Shown in pieces: positions 35,610-44,234 of a stretch of DNA of 64,000 bases. The position numbers and the translations under genes were made by a program. This DNA comes from Aquirufa beregesia (GTDB lineage: Bacteria > Bacteroidota > Bacteroidia > Cytophagales > Spirosomataceae). How positions within the stretch are numbered: the first letter of the stretch is position 1; the number at the start of each line of letters is the position of its first letter. The stretch lies in NCBI RefSeq assembly GCF_011090385.1, contig NZ_SEWW01000001.1, positions 310,001 to 374,000 on the forward strand. The letters are read 5' to 3'. A model generated the notes under the pieces. It was not told the DNA's origin. It worked only from the letters and a program-made list of their open reading frames with translations, and ran no database searches.

Positions 35610-36152
35610 TTGTTTACATCTTACTTGTACATTTTCTTGTTGATTTATCAGGGCTTATTTTCGAATAGGGCCAGTGTATACAATAAAGATATTCAGCAGG
35701 TTAACTATCTAATCAAGCAAAAGCGTAATGCCGAAGCCTTGTATTGGATTAAGAAAGCAAAGGGTAAAGATATTTTCATCAACAAAGAATTAGAGAAAAC
35801 GCAAGCTTTATTAAATATTCGACTGAATCAATTGGTAGAAAACAGCACCAGTTTTTCAAGTACCGATTCCAATGAATTGTTAATTCAGGCCGCCATATTA
35901 GAAAAGCAGGGCCATATAGACCGAGCTATTTCTTTAATTGAAATGGGAATTAAGGGAAATCCCGTTTCGGATACTCTAATTAAACAATATGAAATCTATG
36001 CCTACAAGTGGAGGAAATTAATCCCTATTTTGAAAATGGCTAAGCGAAATCAATTGTTACAAGAACAGCAAAATATGAATCGAATAAATACCAAGGAAGC
36101 TTTGGGATTGTTGGATTTAATGAAAAAAAAGGAAAGAATTTTAATTTATTAA
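35610..36152 (+). CDS. Hypothetical exported TPR-like protein
   Basis: 180 residues. The N-terminus is hydrophobic (YLYIFLLIYQGLF) and looks like a signal peptide. The rest is helical with TPR-like spacing (YLIKQKRNAEALYWIKKAK, QAAILEKQGHIDRAISLIEM). Start is TTG at 35610, one base after the stop of the preceding gene; the next ATG is far inside. The membrane plus TPR pair recalls BatB and BatC, but I cannot confirm this. It ends 2 bases before purC. Confidence 0.65.
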   Translation: MFTSYLYIFLLIYQGLFSNRASVYNKDIQQVNYLIKQKRNAEALYWIKKAKGKDIFINKELEKTQALLNIRLNQLVENSTSFSSTDSNELLIQAAILEKQGHIDRAISLIEMGIKGNPVSDTLIKQYEIYAYKWRKLIPILKMAKRNQLLQEQQNMNRINTKEALGLLDLMKKKERILIY

Positions 36153-36154
36153 AC

Positions 36155-37102
36155 ATGGAAAATAAGGCTCAAGGTCAGTTTAACTTCACCAATCAAACGG
36201 CTTTTTATCGGGGCAAAGTAAGAGATGTTTATAGCATTGGAAATGAACGACTATTGATGGTCACATCTGATCGTATTTCTGCTTTTGATGTGATTCTTCC
36301 AAGAACGATTCCCTTTAAAGGACAAGTTTTAAATCAAATTGCGACTTATTTTTTAAATAAAACCCGAGATATCATACCCAATTGGTTGATTGATACTCCA
36401 GATCCGAATGCTGCGTATGGCTATAAATGCACGCCAATTCCCATTGAGATGGTTGTAAGAGGTTATGTAGCGGGACACTTATGGCGTGAATATAAATCGG
36501 GGAAAAGAGAGGTTTGTGGCGTTTCTTTACCTGAAGGGTTAAAAGAAAATGATCGATTACCGAGACCCATTATAACTCCAACAACCAAAGCCAGCGAAGG
36601 TCATGATGAGGATATTTCTGTAGTTAAAATTTTAGAATTAGGTATTGTTTCGCCAGAAATAATGAATCAGTTATGTCAAAAAGCTTTGTCATTGTTTGAA
36701 CGCGGGACGCAGATGGCTGAAGAAAAAGGTTTAATTTTAGTAGATACAAAATATGAATTTGGTTTATTGGACGGCCAAATCATGTTAATGGATGAGATTC
36801 ATACTCCAGATTCTTCTCGCTATTTTTACGCCAACACCTATCAGGAATTATTGGAGAAAGGTTTACCTCAGAAACAATTATCCAAGGAATTTGTCAGAGA
36901 ATGGCTTATAGCCAATGGATTTCAGGGTAAAGAGGGGCAAGTCGTACCAACTATATCGGATGAATTTGTGGAAGAAATTTCCAATCGATATATATTATTA
37001 TACGAAGAAATTACAGGCCAAAAATTTCATAAGGAACCTCAGGAAAATTTAGAACAACGTATATTTAATCACGTAAACCAATACTTAGAAAATGTCAACT
37101 AA
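36155..37102 (+). CDS. purC: Phosphoribosylaminoimidazole-succinocarboxamide synthase (SAICAR synthase)
   Basis: 315 residues, the long yeast-like form found in many Bacteroidota. Seen: GKVRDVYSIGNERLLMVTSD, ISAFDVILPRTIPFKGQVLN, PIEMVVRGYVAGHLWREYK, EEKGLILVDTKYEFG, and LMDEIHTPDSSRYF. It condenses CAIR with aspartate in purine synthesis. It lies 2 bases after the TPR gene; the STAS gene starts within its last codons. Confidence 0.96.
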   Translation: MENKAQGQFNFTNQTAFYRGKVRDVYSIGNERLLMVTSDRISAFDVILPRTIPFKGQVLNQIATYFLNKTRDIIPNWLIDTPDPNAAYGYKCTPIPIEMVVRGYVAGHLWREYKSGKREVCGVSLPEGLKENDRLPRPIITPTTKASEGHDEDISVVKILELGIVSPEIMNQLCQKALSLFERGTQMAEEKGLILVDTKYEFGLLDGQIMLMDEIHTPDSSRYFYANTYQELLEKGLPQKQLSKEFVREWLIANGFQGKEGQVVPTISDEFVEEISNRYILLYEEITGQKFHKEPQENLEQRIFNHVNQYLENVN

Positions 37103-37529
37103 TGCTTTATTTCAACTTGATCAAAACGAAAGTTATGCTTTAATTGATTGGAAAGGCGAAAACTTAGTTCAAAGCAATTATGAAGAATTAGAAAATGTCG
37201 TTCGATTGCTTTTTAAGAAAGAATACACCAATATGATATTAAATATCTCCAAAATCACTGAATTGGATGGATATGGTGTATCTGCGATTCGTAAAGGGAC
37301 CAAAATTTGCTCCAATGAATCTGGTTTATTTGTGGTAGTCAGCAAGGAGGAATCTGTGGTAGAACGACTAGATCAAGCTAAAATTGAAAATTTAACCATA
37401 CTGAATACCGTTCGGGAAGGTGTAGATGCTATCTATTTAAATGATTTAGAAAATGATTTTGGAGATGAAGATGGGGAAGAGGAGAATGAATTTGGTGGAG
37501 AATCATCAGATTACAGTGAAGATTATTAA
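37092..37529 (+). CDS. STAS-domain protein with acidic C-terminal tail
   Basis: 145 residues. Residues 1-110 fit an anti-sigma factor antagonist/STAS fold (YTNMILNISKITELDGYGVSA). In phosphorylated antagonists the loop reads D-S-S-G with a target Ser; here it reads Asp59-Gly60-Tyr61-Gly62, so the Ser is absent. The last 30 residues are very acidic (DFGDEDGEEENEF). It overlaps purC by 11 bases. A role in a partner-switching network is possible, but regulation by Ser phosphorylation is unlikely. Confidence 0.8.
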   Translation: MSTNALFQLDQNESYALIDWKGENLVQSNYEELENVVRLLFKKEYTNMILNISKITELDGYGVSAIRKGTKICSNESGLFVVVSKEESVVERLDQAKIENLTILNTVREGVDAIYLNDLENDFGDEDGEEENEFGGESSDYSEDY

Positions 37530-37631
37530 TTAATTGCACTCTAACAAGATATTTTATACTTGTTTAGTGATATTTTAATGACAGTATTATATTTTGTTTA
37601 TTCATTGAATTGCCAAATATATTTTTGATTA

Positions 37632-37662
37632 AATTTGATATTGTTTATATAAATATCAAATT
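37632..37662. promoter_or_regulatory. Operator-like inverted repeat before gltB
   Basis: AATTTGATATT (37632-37642) and AATATCAAATT (37652-37662) are perfect 11-bp inverted arms around a 9-nt AT-rich spacer. The right arm overlaps the -33 TTG, so a bound protein could block or recruit polymerase. The regulator is unknown. Confidence 0.5.
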
Positions 37663-37689
37663 GTTAACCATTACTGGTATTTAATTTTG
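37661..37689 (+). promoter_or_regulatory. Promoter of gltB-gltD
   Basis: TTG (37661-37663), 18 bases, then TAATTTTG (37682-37689), close to TTTG-N19-TANNTTTG. The start would be near 37696, giving a leader of about 36 nt. Confidence 0.6.
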
Positions 37690-37731
37690 TTAAGAATTTT
37701 TAGTTTATTATTAGAATATTAATAGTTTCTT

Positions 37732-40700
37732 ATGGAAGTCATGAATGAAGAGGGATTGTATCGGAAAGAATTTGAGCACGATGCTTGTGGTATTGGTTTT
37801 GTAGCCAGTATGAAAGGCATTAAATCGCATCGAATTGTACAAGATTCAATTAAGATGTTGATTCGTATGGACCACCGTGGTGCATGTGGTTGTGATCCTA
37901 ACTCAGGTGATGGAGCTGGCGTACTAGTTCAATTACCGCATGAATTCTTTTTTGAAGAAACAGCTAAATTGGGATTCACTTTACCTTCATTAGGTCAATA
38001 TGGCGTGGGAATGGTTTTCTTCCCTAAAGATGAAACATTGATTAAAGAATGTAAAGAAATTATTGAAAGAAAGGCTAAGAAATTAAGCTTACGTATCCTA
38101 GGTTATAGACATGTTCCTGTTGATAATAGCGAGATTTTAGGAGCTGATTCTGGAAATGAGGAGCCTTCTATTCAACAATTATTTATTGAAAGACCTGAAT
38201 CCTGTTTAAGTGAAATAGATTTTGAAAGAAAACTCTATGTTTTCCGCCAGTATGTTACTCGTTTGTTGAACGAAACCATTGTTCAATTAAATGGTAAGTT
38301 TTATTTCGCGTCCTTGTCTTGTCGTACCATTATTTATAAAGGTATGTTGACGACCATGCAGGTTCCTGGTTATTTCCAGGATTTATTCCAAGAGAATTTC
38401 ACTTCTGCATTAGCCATCGTACACTCTCGTTTCTCGACGAATACATTCCCAGAATGGAGATTAGCTCAGCCGTTCCGCTATATTGCTCACAATGGTGAAA
38501 TTAACACCGTAAAAGGTAACTCTTCTTGGATGCAGGCGCAGTCGGCCTTATTCTCTAGTAAATATTTTACGCAAGAAGAACTGGACATGATTTTACCTGT
38601 TTGTAGTTTGGGACAATCAGATTCAGCTATTCTAGATAATGCCATTGAAATTTTATATTTAGGTGGACGTAGCTTGCCTCATGTCATGATGATGTTGATT
38701 CCTGAAGCATGGGATGGTAATGAATCCATGGAAAGCTATAAAAAAGATTTCTATGAATACCATGCTGCTATGATGGAACCATGGGATGGTCCAGCATCTA
38801 TTTCATTTACGGATGGTAAGATGATTGGTGCTACGCTGGATAGAAATGGTTTACGTCCTTCAAGATATTGGGTAACCGAAGATGACCATGTGATCATGGC
38901 ATCAGAAGCAGGTGTTTTGGATTTAGATCCTGCTACCATTGTTTCTAAAGGTCGTTTGCAACCTGGGAAAATGTTTGTGGTGGATATGGAGCAAGGTAGA
39001 ATTATTCCAGATGAAGAATTAAAAGAAAAGATTTGTCAGCAACAGCCTTATGGACAGTGGTTGCGTGAAAATAAAATTCGAGTAGAAGATTTACCGGAAG
39101 CAGGAAGTGAATACCGTCAGCCTAAACCTGTTGAGTTGATTTCACGCCAACAAATATTCGGATTTACCACAGAAGATATTCGAGTGGTTTTAGCCCAAAT
39201 GGCTGAAACGGGTAAGGAAGCATTAGGTTCTATGGGTATAGATACTCCATTAGCTGTATTATCTGATAAAGCGCAACATCTTTCCAGTTATTTCAAGCAG
39301 TTATTTGCTCAAGTGACCAATCCACCAATTGACCCTATTCGTGAAAGAATGGTCATGTCTTTATTGACAGATATTGGAGGTCTTTCTAATTTATTGGATG
39401 AGACGCCAAGTCATTGTAGACAAATTGAAATTCAACAACCTGTACTGCGTAATAAAGAAGTAGAAAAGATTCGTTGGATTGATCATGCTAATTTTCAAAC
39501 GAAATCCATTCACATGACATTCCGTTCTTCGGAAGAGTCAGGAATTTTGAAAAAAGCTTTAAATCGTATTTGTCAATATGCAGAAGATGCCGTAGATGAT
39601 GGATATTCCATCATTTTATTGACCGATAGAGGAATCGATTCTTCACATGCACCTATACCATCCCTTTTGGCATTAGGAGCAGTACATAACCATTTAATTC
39701 GTACGAAGAAACGAGCCAAAGTAGGTATCATTATTGAAGCTGGGGATGTATGGGAAACACATCATTTTGCTACTTTAATTGGTTACGGAGCTTCAGCTAT
39801 TAACCCTTACATGGCTTTTGAAACAATCAAGACGATGAGGGATAATCGTTTGGTAGATCAAAGTTTATCGTACGAAAAGCTAGAATACAATTACATCAAA
39901 GCTGTTAATGGAGAATTATTGAAGATTTTCTCTAAAATGGGTATTTCCACGCTTCAATCATACCAAGGAGCTCAAATATTTGAAATTTTAGGATTGAGCA
40001 GAGATGTAGTAGATAATTATTTCAGTGGTTCTATTTCTCGAATCAATGGAGTTGACTTGGATACACTTGCCAAAGAAGCTTTAATCAAACATCAGTCGGG
40101 ATTTGCTCTATTGAAATCTGACCATCCTAAATTGGAAGTAGGAGGTATTTACCAATGGAAACAACGTGGTGAAGAACATTTATTTAATCCGCAGACGATT
40201 CACTTATTGCAACAATCGACCAAGGCAAATGATTATTCCACTTATAAAAAGTATTCCAAGTTGATTGATGACCAAAGTAAGAAGTCGATTACTTTACGTG
40301 GTTTATTACGTTTCAAAAATGCCAATTCTATTTCAATTGATGAAGTAGAGCCTATTGAGAGCATTTTAAAACGTTTCGCCACAGGAGCCATGTCATTTGG
40401 TTCTATTTCGTATGAAGCGCATACTACTTTAGCCATTGCAATGAACCGTATTGGAGGAAAGTCGAACACGGGAGAAGGAGGGGAAGATCCAATTCGTTTT
40501 GAAAAAATGAAGAATGGGGATTCGATGAATTCTGCTATTAAGCAAGTGGCATCGGGTAGATTTGGGGTTACAGCCAATTATTTAACCAATGCGGTCGAAC
40601 TTCAAATTAAAATGGCTCAAGGTGCTAAACCGGGAGAAGGAGGACAGTTACCTGGTCATAAAGTAGATGATTGGATTGGAAAAACGCGTCATTCTACACC

Positions 40701-42300
40701 TGGTGTAGGTTTAATTTCACCTCCACCTCACCATGATATTTACTCCATTGAAGATTTAGCTCAATTAATCTTTGATTTGAAAAATGCCAATAGAGCTGCA
40801 CGTATCTCCGTGAAACTAGTTTCAGAAGCAGGGGTAGGTACTATTGCAGCTGGTGTTGCCAAAGCTCACGCAGATCATATCCTGATTGCAGGATATGACG
40901 GAGGAACAGGAGCTTCACCACTATCATCGATTCGTCATGCTGGATTACCTTGGGAACTTGGATTGGCAGAAACACATCAAACATTAGTCAAGAATAAATT
41001 AAGAGGCCGTGTGACTATTCAAACGGATGGTCAAATTAAAACGGGAAGAGATATTGCTATTGCTGCTTTATTGGGTGCGGAAGAATTTGGAGTAGCAACT
41101 GCGGCATTGGTTACAGCAGGATGTATTATGATGCGTAAGTGTCACTTAAATACTTGTCCAGTGGGTGTGGCTACACAAAATCCTGAACTAAGAGCACTTT
41201 ATACGGGTAAACCAGAACATGTTGTTAATTTATTCCATTTCTTAGCGCAAGAGTTGCGTGAAATAATGGCAGAATTAGGTTTCCGTAAAATTGAAGATAT
41301 GGTTGGTCGTGTAGATTATTTAAGTATGACGGATGTTTCTTCTCACTGGAAATTTAAACACATCGATTTGTCGCCTATCTTAAAACCATCTAATCCTGGT
41401 GAAGGAGTGGCTGTATTTAAGTCAGAAGAACAAGATCATGGTTTAGCTGAACAATTAGATTGGAAAATTTTAAAAATTGCTCAAGTAGCGATTGATTCCA
41501 AGAAACAAGTGAATGGTGAATTTAATATCATTAATGTAAATCGTTCTGTAGGGACTATTTTGTCGAATGAGATCACCAAGAAATATGGAGAGAAAGCACT
41601 TCCAGATGGTTTAATTCACATTAAATTTAAAGGAACAGCAGGACAATCATTTGGTGCATTTTCTGTCAAAGGATTAAAATTTGAAATAGAAGGAGATGCC
41701 AATGACTACATTGGAAAAGGACTTTGTGGAGCAACATTAATCGCATATCCTTCTCCAGCTGCCAAATTTGTGGCTGCCGAAAATTCCATTGTAGGTAATG
41801 TGTCCTTTTATGGAGCAACCTCAGGTGAAGCCTATTTAGCCGGTATGGCGGGTGAACGTTTCTGTGTAAGAAACTCAGGAGCTAAAGTAGTGGTAGAGGG
41901 AATTGGTGATCACGGTTGTGAATATATGACTGGTGGTTTGGTGCTTATTCTAGGAGCTACTGGAAGAAATTTCGGTGCTGGTATGTCAGGTGGTGTAGCA
42001 TATATTTTAGATGAAAAGAATGACTTTGAAGCTAAAGTAAATCGTGAAATGGTAGAAATATCGGATTTAAATCAAGAAGATATTCAAATTGTTTCTATGT
42101 ATTTAACGAAGCATATTGAATTAACAGGCTCTGTGAAAGGTAAATATGTATTGGATAACTTTAAGTCTATGACAAGTCTATTCAAAAAAGTATTACCAAT
42201 TGATTATCGCAATGCATTGGCAAGTAGACATTTAAGCATTACAGATGTATTAAATGACAAAGACAAAGTATACCAAAATATTAAAGTAGCATTAAACTAA
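37732..42300 (+). CDS. gltB: Glutamate synthase (NADPH) large subunit
   Basis: 1522 residues, the full length. Order of domains: class II glutamine amidotransferase starting at the nucleophile in EHDACGIGF (Cys19 counting from the ATG at 37732), the central domain, the FMN-binding synthase domain (GAKPGEGGQLPGHKV, ILIAGYDGGTGASP) with the 3Fe-4S cysteines in CIMMRKCHLNTCPVG, and the C-terminal beta-helix with GXXGXXXG repeats. Two in-frame ATGs (37732 and 37741) are close; the short propeptide before Cys is removed in this family. It makes glutamate from glutamine and 2-oxoglutarate. It is preceded by an operator-like repeat and followed by gltD. Confidence 0.97.
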   Translation: MEVMNEEGLYRKEFEHDACGIGFVASMKGIKSHRIVQDSIKMLIRMDHRGACGCDPNSGDGAGVLVQLPHEFFFEETAKLGFTLPSLGQYGVGMVFFPKDETLIKECKEIIERKAKKLSLRILGYRHVPVDNSEILGADSGNEEPSIQQLFIERPESCLSEIDFERKLYVFRQYVTRLLNETIVQLNGKFYFASLSCRTIIYKGMLTTMQVPGYFQDLFQENFTSALAIVHSRFSTNTFPEWRLAQPFRYIAHNGEINTVKGNSSWMQAQSALFSSKYFTQEELDMILPVCSLGQSDSAILDNAIEILYLGGRSLPHVMMMLIPEAWDGNESMESYKKDFYEYHAAMMEPWDGPASISFTDGKMIGATLDRNGLRPSRYWVTEDDHVIMASEAGVLDLDPATIVSKGRLQPGKMFVVDMEQGRIIPDEELKEKICQQQPYGQWLRENKIRVEDLPEAGSEYRQPKPVELISRQQIFGFTTEDIRVVLAQMAETGKEALGSMGIDTPLAVLSDKAQHLSSYFKQLFAQVTNPPIDPIRERMVMSLLTDIGGLSNLLDETPSHCRQIEIQQPVLRNKEVEKIRWIDHANFQTKSIHMTFRSSEESGILKKALNRICQYAEDAVDDGYSIILLTDRGIDSSHAPIPSLLALGAVHNHLIRTKKRAKVGIIIEAGDVWETHHFATLIGYGASAINPYMAFETIKTMRDNRLVDQSLSYEKLEYNYIKAVNGELLKIFSKMGISTLQSYQGAQIFEILGLSRDVVDNYFSGSISRINGVDLDTLAKEALIKHQSGFALLKSDHPKLEVGGIYQWKQRGEEHLFNPQTIHLLQQSTKANDYSTYKKYSKLIDDQSKKSITLRGLLRFKNANSISIDEVEPIESILKRFATGAMSFGSISYEAHTTLAIAMNRIGGKSNTGEGGEDPIRFEKMKNGDSMNSAIKQVASGRFGVTANYLTNAVELQIKMAQGAKPGEGGQLPGHKVDDWIGKTRHSTPGVGLISPPPHHDIYSIEDLAQLIFDLKNANRAARISVKLVSEAGVGTIAAGVAKAHADHILIAGYDGGTGASPLSSIRHAGLPWELGLAETHQTLVKNKLRGRVTIQTDGQIKTGRDIAIAALLGAEEFGVATAALVTAGCIMMRKCHLNTCPVGVATQNPELRALYTGKPEHVVNLFHFLAQELREIMAELGFRKIEDMVGRVDYLSMTDVSSHWKFKHIDLSPILKPSNPGEGVAVFKSEEQDHGLAEQLDWKILKIAQVAIDSKKQVNGEFNIINVNRSVGTILSNEITKKYGEKALPDGLIHIKFKGTAGQSFGAFSVKGLKFEIEGDANDYIGKGLCGATLIAYPSPAAKFVAAENSIVGNVSFYGATSGEAYLAGMAGERFCVRNSGAKVVVEGIGDHGCEYMTGGLVLILGATGRNFGAGMSGGVAYILDEKNDFEAKVNREMVEISDLNQEDIQIVSMYLTKHIELTGSVKGKYVLDNFKSMTSLFKKVLPIDYRNALASRHLSITDVLNDKDKVYQNIKVALN

Positions 42301-42309
42301 TTATTGAAA

Positions 42310-43806
42310 ATGGGGAAGCCAACAGGTTTTTTAGAAGTTGATAGAAAAACCTCTGCAAAGAGAGATATTACAGAACGTGTCAATGACTATAAAGAAATTG
42401 AATTATTAAATTCATCCGAAGAAACTGAAAAACAAGCAAGCCGTTGCATGGACTGCGGTACACCTTTCTGTCATAGTGGATGTCCTTTGGGTAATATTAT
42501 ACCTGAATTCAATGATGCAGTTTATGAGCAAAATTGGAAATACGCGTATGAGATTTTGAGTTCGACCAATAATTTTCCGGAATTTACAGGGAGAATTTGT
42601 CCAGCTCCATGCGAATCTGCTTGTGTATTGGGAATAAATAAACCACCAGTTACGATAGAATTGATTGAAAAATCAATAATCGAAAAAGCCTATTCAGAAG
42701 GATGGGTGGTACCATTTGTTCCTTTCAAAAGAACGGGGAAGAAGATTGCAATAATAGGTTCTGGTCCTGCTGGATTGGCTGCTGCAGCTCAACTTAATAA
42801 AGTGGGGCATTCTGTGACAGTTTTTGAAAGAGCAGATCGTATTGGTGGATTATTACGCTATGGTATTCCTGATTTTAAATTGGATAAATCTGTCGTGGAT
42901 CGTCGAGTAGCTGTGATGGAAAAGGAGGGGGTTGAATTTAAAACCAATGTGAATATTGGTGTGAATTATAAAGTTTCCAAATTAACTTCTGAATTTGATG
43001 CAATTCTAATTGCGACTGGGTCAACTACACCACGTTTGATTTCTACGAAAGGAAGTGATGCGAGTGGTATTTATCCAGCCATGGAGTTTTTATCTCAGCA
43101 AAATAAACGTAATGCCAATATCGGTTTAGAAGTAAATCATAAAGGTGAAGTTTATACAAATAAAAATATTGTTGCAACTGGTAAGCATGTGGTGGTTATT
43201 GGTGGTGGTGATACGGGTTCAGATTGTGTGGGAACTTCAAACCGTCATAAGGCAGCATCCATTACTCAAATTGAAGTAATGCCCAAGCCACCAATAGATA
43301 GAGCAGAAAATACCCCTTGGCCTAACTGGCCAAATATGTTACGTACCTCTACGTCACATGAAGAAGGAGCCAACCGTTTATGGTCTATTTCCTTACAAGA
43401 GTTTATCACGAATGATAAGAATGAATTAGTTGCTCTTAAAATAGGAGATATTACTTATGATATGTCACAAGGCAAGGTGGAACAGAAAGTGGAGAATATC
43501 CGTGAAATTCCATGTGATTTAGCTTTAATTGCTGCTGGATTTTTACATACAGATCATGGAAATTTATTTCAGGAATTAACGGAAGTAGGGATTTCTGCGG
43601 ATGAAAGAGGAAATATTGTAGCTAATGGAAATTATCAATCAGTACAAGAAAAGATTTTTGTAGCAGGTGATGCCAGACGTGGACAGTCATTAGTTGTGTG
43701 GGCAATTTCTGAAGGAAGAGAGGCAGCCAGAAATATGGATCAGTTTTTAATGGGAAAAACTAGCTTGGAAGGAAAAAGTGTTTCAAGTTTCGATATTTTT
43801 AAATAA
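42310..43806 (+). CDS. gltD: Glutamate synthase (NADPH) small subunit
   Basis: 498 residues from the ATG at 42310; a TTG two codons upstream is less likely. N-terminal 4Fe-4S cysteines (RCMDCGTPFCHSGCPLGN and RICPAPCESAC), then an FAD-binding site IIGSGPAGLAAAAQL and an NADPH site VIGGGDTGSDC, and the C-terminal FVAGDARRGQSLVVWAISEG. It passes electrons from NADPH to GltB. It begins 9 bases after gltB. Together they are the main ammonium assimilation route with glutamine synthetase, which is not in the window. Confidence 0.96.
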   Translation: MGKPTGFLEVDRKTSAKRDITERVNDYKEIELLNSSEETEKQASRCMDCGTPFCHSGCPLGNIIPEFNDAVYEQNWKYAYEILSSTNNFPEFTGRICPAPCESACVLGINKPPVTIELIEKSIIEKAYSEGWVVPFVPFKRTGKKIAIIGSGPAGLAAAAQLNKVGHSVTVFERADRIGGLLRYGIPDFKLDKSVVDRRVAVMEKEGVEFKTNVNIGVNYKVSKLTSEFDAILIATGSTTPRLISTKGSDASGIYPAMEFLSQQNKRNANIGLEVNHKGEVYTNKNIVATGKHVVVIGGGDTGSDCVGTSNRHKAASITQIEVMPKPPIDRAENTPWPNWPNMLRTSTSHEEGANRLWSISLQEFITNDKNELVALKIGDITYDMSQGKVEQKVENIREIPCDLALIAAGFLHTDHGNLFQELTEVGISADERGNIVANGNYQSVQEKIFVAGDARRGQSLVVWAISEGREAARNMDQFLMGKTSLEGKSVSSFDIFK

Positions 43807-43813
43807 AATTTCA

Positions 43814-43837
43814 TTTTTGAATTTCAATATTCAAAAA
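43814..43837 (+). terminator. Weak terminator-like hairpin after gltD
   Basis: TTTTTGAAT and ATTCAAAAA form a 9-bp, very AT-rich stem with a 6-nt loop, 7 bases after the gltD stop. No T run follows, so it is weak. Confidence 0.35.
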
Positions 43838-43844
43838 AAATTAC

Positions 43845-43852
43845 TACATTTG
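43845..43852 (+). promoter_or_regulatory. -7 element of the tRNA cluster
   Basis: TACATTTG matches TANNTTTG, 17 bases before tRNA-Ser. The -33 region overlaps the hairpin after gltD and no TTTG is at the expected spacing. Confidence 0.45.
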
Positions 43853-43869
43853 TGCTCTCTTAAATGCTA

Positions 43870-43956
43870 GGAGAGATGCCTGAGAGGCCGAAAGGAACAG
43901 TTTGCTAAACTGTCGTACTGGCAACGGTACCGAGGGTTCGAATCCCTCTCTCTCCG
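43870..43956 (+). tRNA. tRNA-Ser (anticodon GCT)
   Basis: 87 nt, class II. Acceptor GGAGAGA/TCTCTCC, anticodon stem ACAGT/ACTGT with loop TTGCTAA (anticodon GCT, reading AGC/AGU), a long variable arm (CGTACTGGCAACGGTACCG) and T loop TTCGAAT. CCA is not encoded. Confidence 0.95.
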
Positions 43957-43969
43957 CAGTGTTTTTTTT

Positions 43970-44043
43970 CGGGGTGTAGCGTAGCCCGGTATCGCGCTTG
44001 GTTTGGGACCAAGAGGTCGTAGGTTCGAATCCTGCCACCCCGA
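43970..44043 (+). tRNA. tRNA-Pro (anticodon TGG)
   Basis: 74 nt. Acceptor CGGGGTG/CACCCCG, anticodon stem CTTGG/CCAAG with loop TTTGGGA (anticodon TGG), T loop TTCGAAT. CCA is not encoded. 13 bases after tRNA-Ser, with a T run between them. Confidence 0.95.
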
Positions 44044-44048
44044 CAACA

Positions 44049-44100
44049 TAGTCAATTTATTTAACAGTGCTTGCACCAAGAATAAATTGACTATTTATTT
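44049..44100 (+). terminator. Strong hairpin after tRNA-Pro
   Basis: TAGTCAATTTATT (44049-44061) and AATAAATTGACTA (44081-44093) are a perfect 13-bp stem; the 19-nt loop contains a second small stem GTGC-TT-GCAC. A T-rich segment follows. It may terminate the Ser-Pro transcript or mark a processing site before tRNA-Arg, which starts 11 bases after the stem. Confidence 0.6.
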
Positions 44101-44103
44101 TTA

Positions 44104-44177
<74 letters not shown>

Positions 44178-44234
44178 CTAAAAGTCTTTTGACTTTCAAA
44201 TCGTATCAATCATTTCTAGCCTTCCTACAAAGCG

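Noticed and set aside
43844-44079. Two overlapping open frames antisense to tRNA-Ser and tRNA-Pro.
   Set aside because: They are antisense to tRNA genes and give the well-known tRNA-derived false protein (contains the GFEPTTSW-type string). No promoter or homology beyond that artefact.
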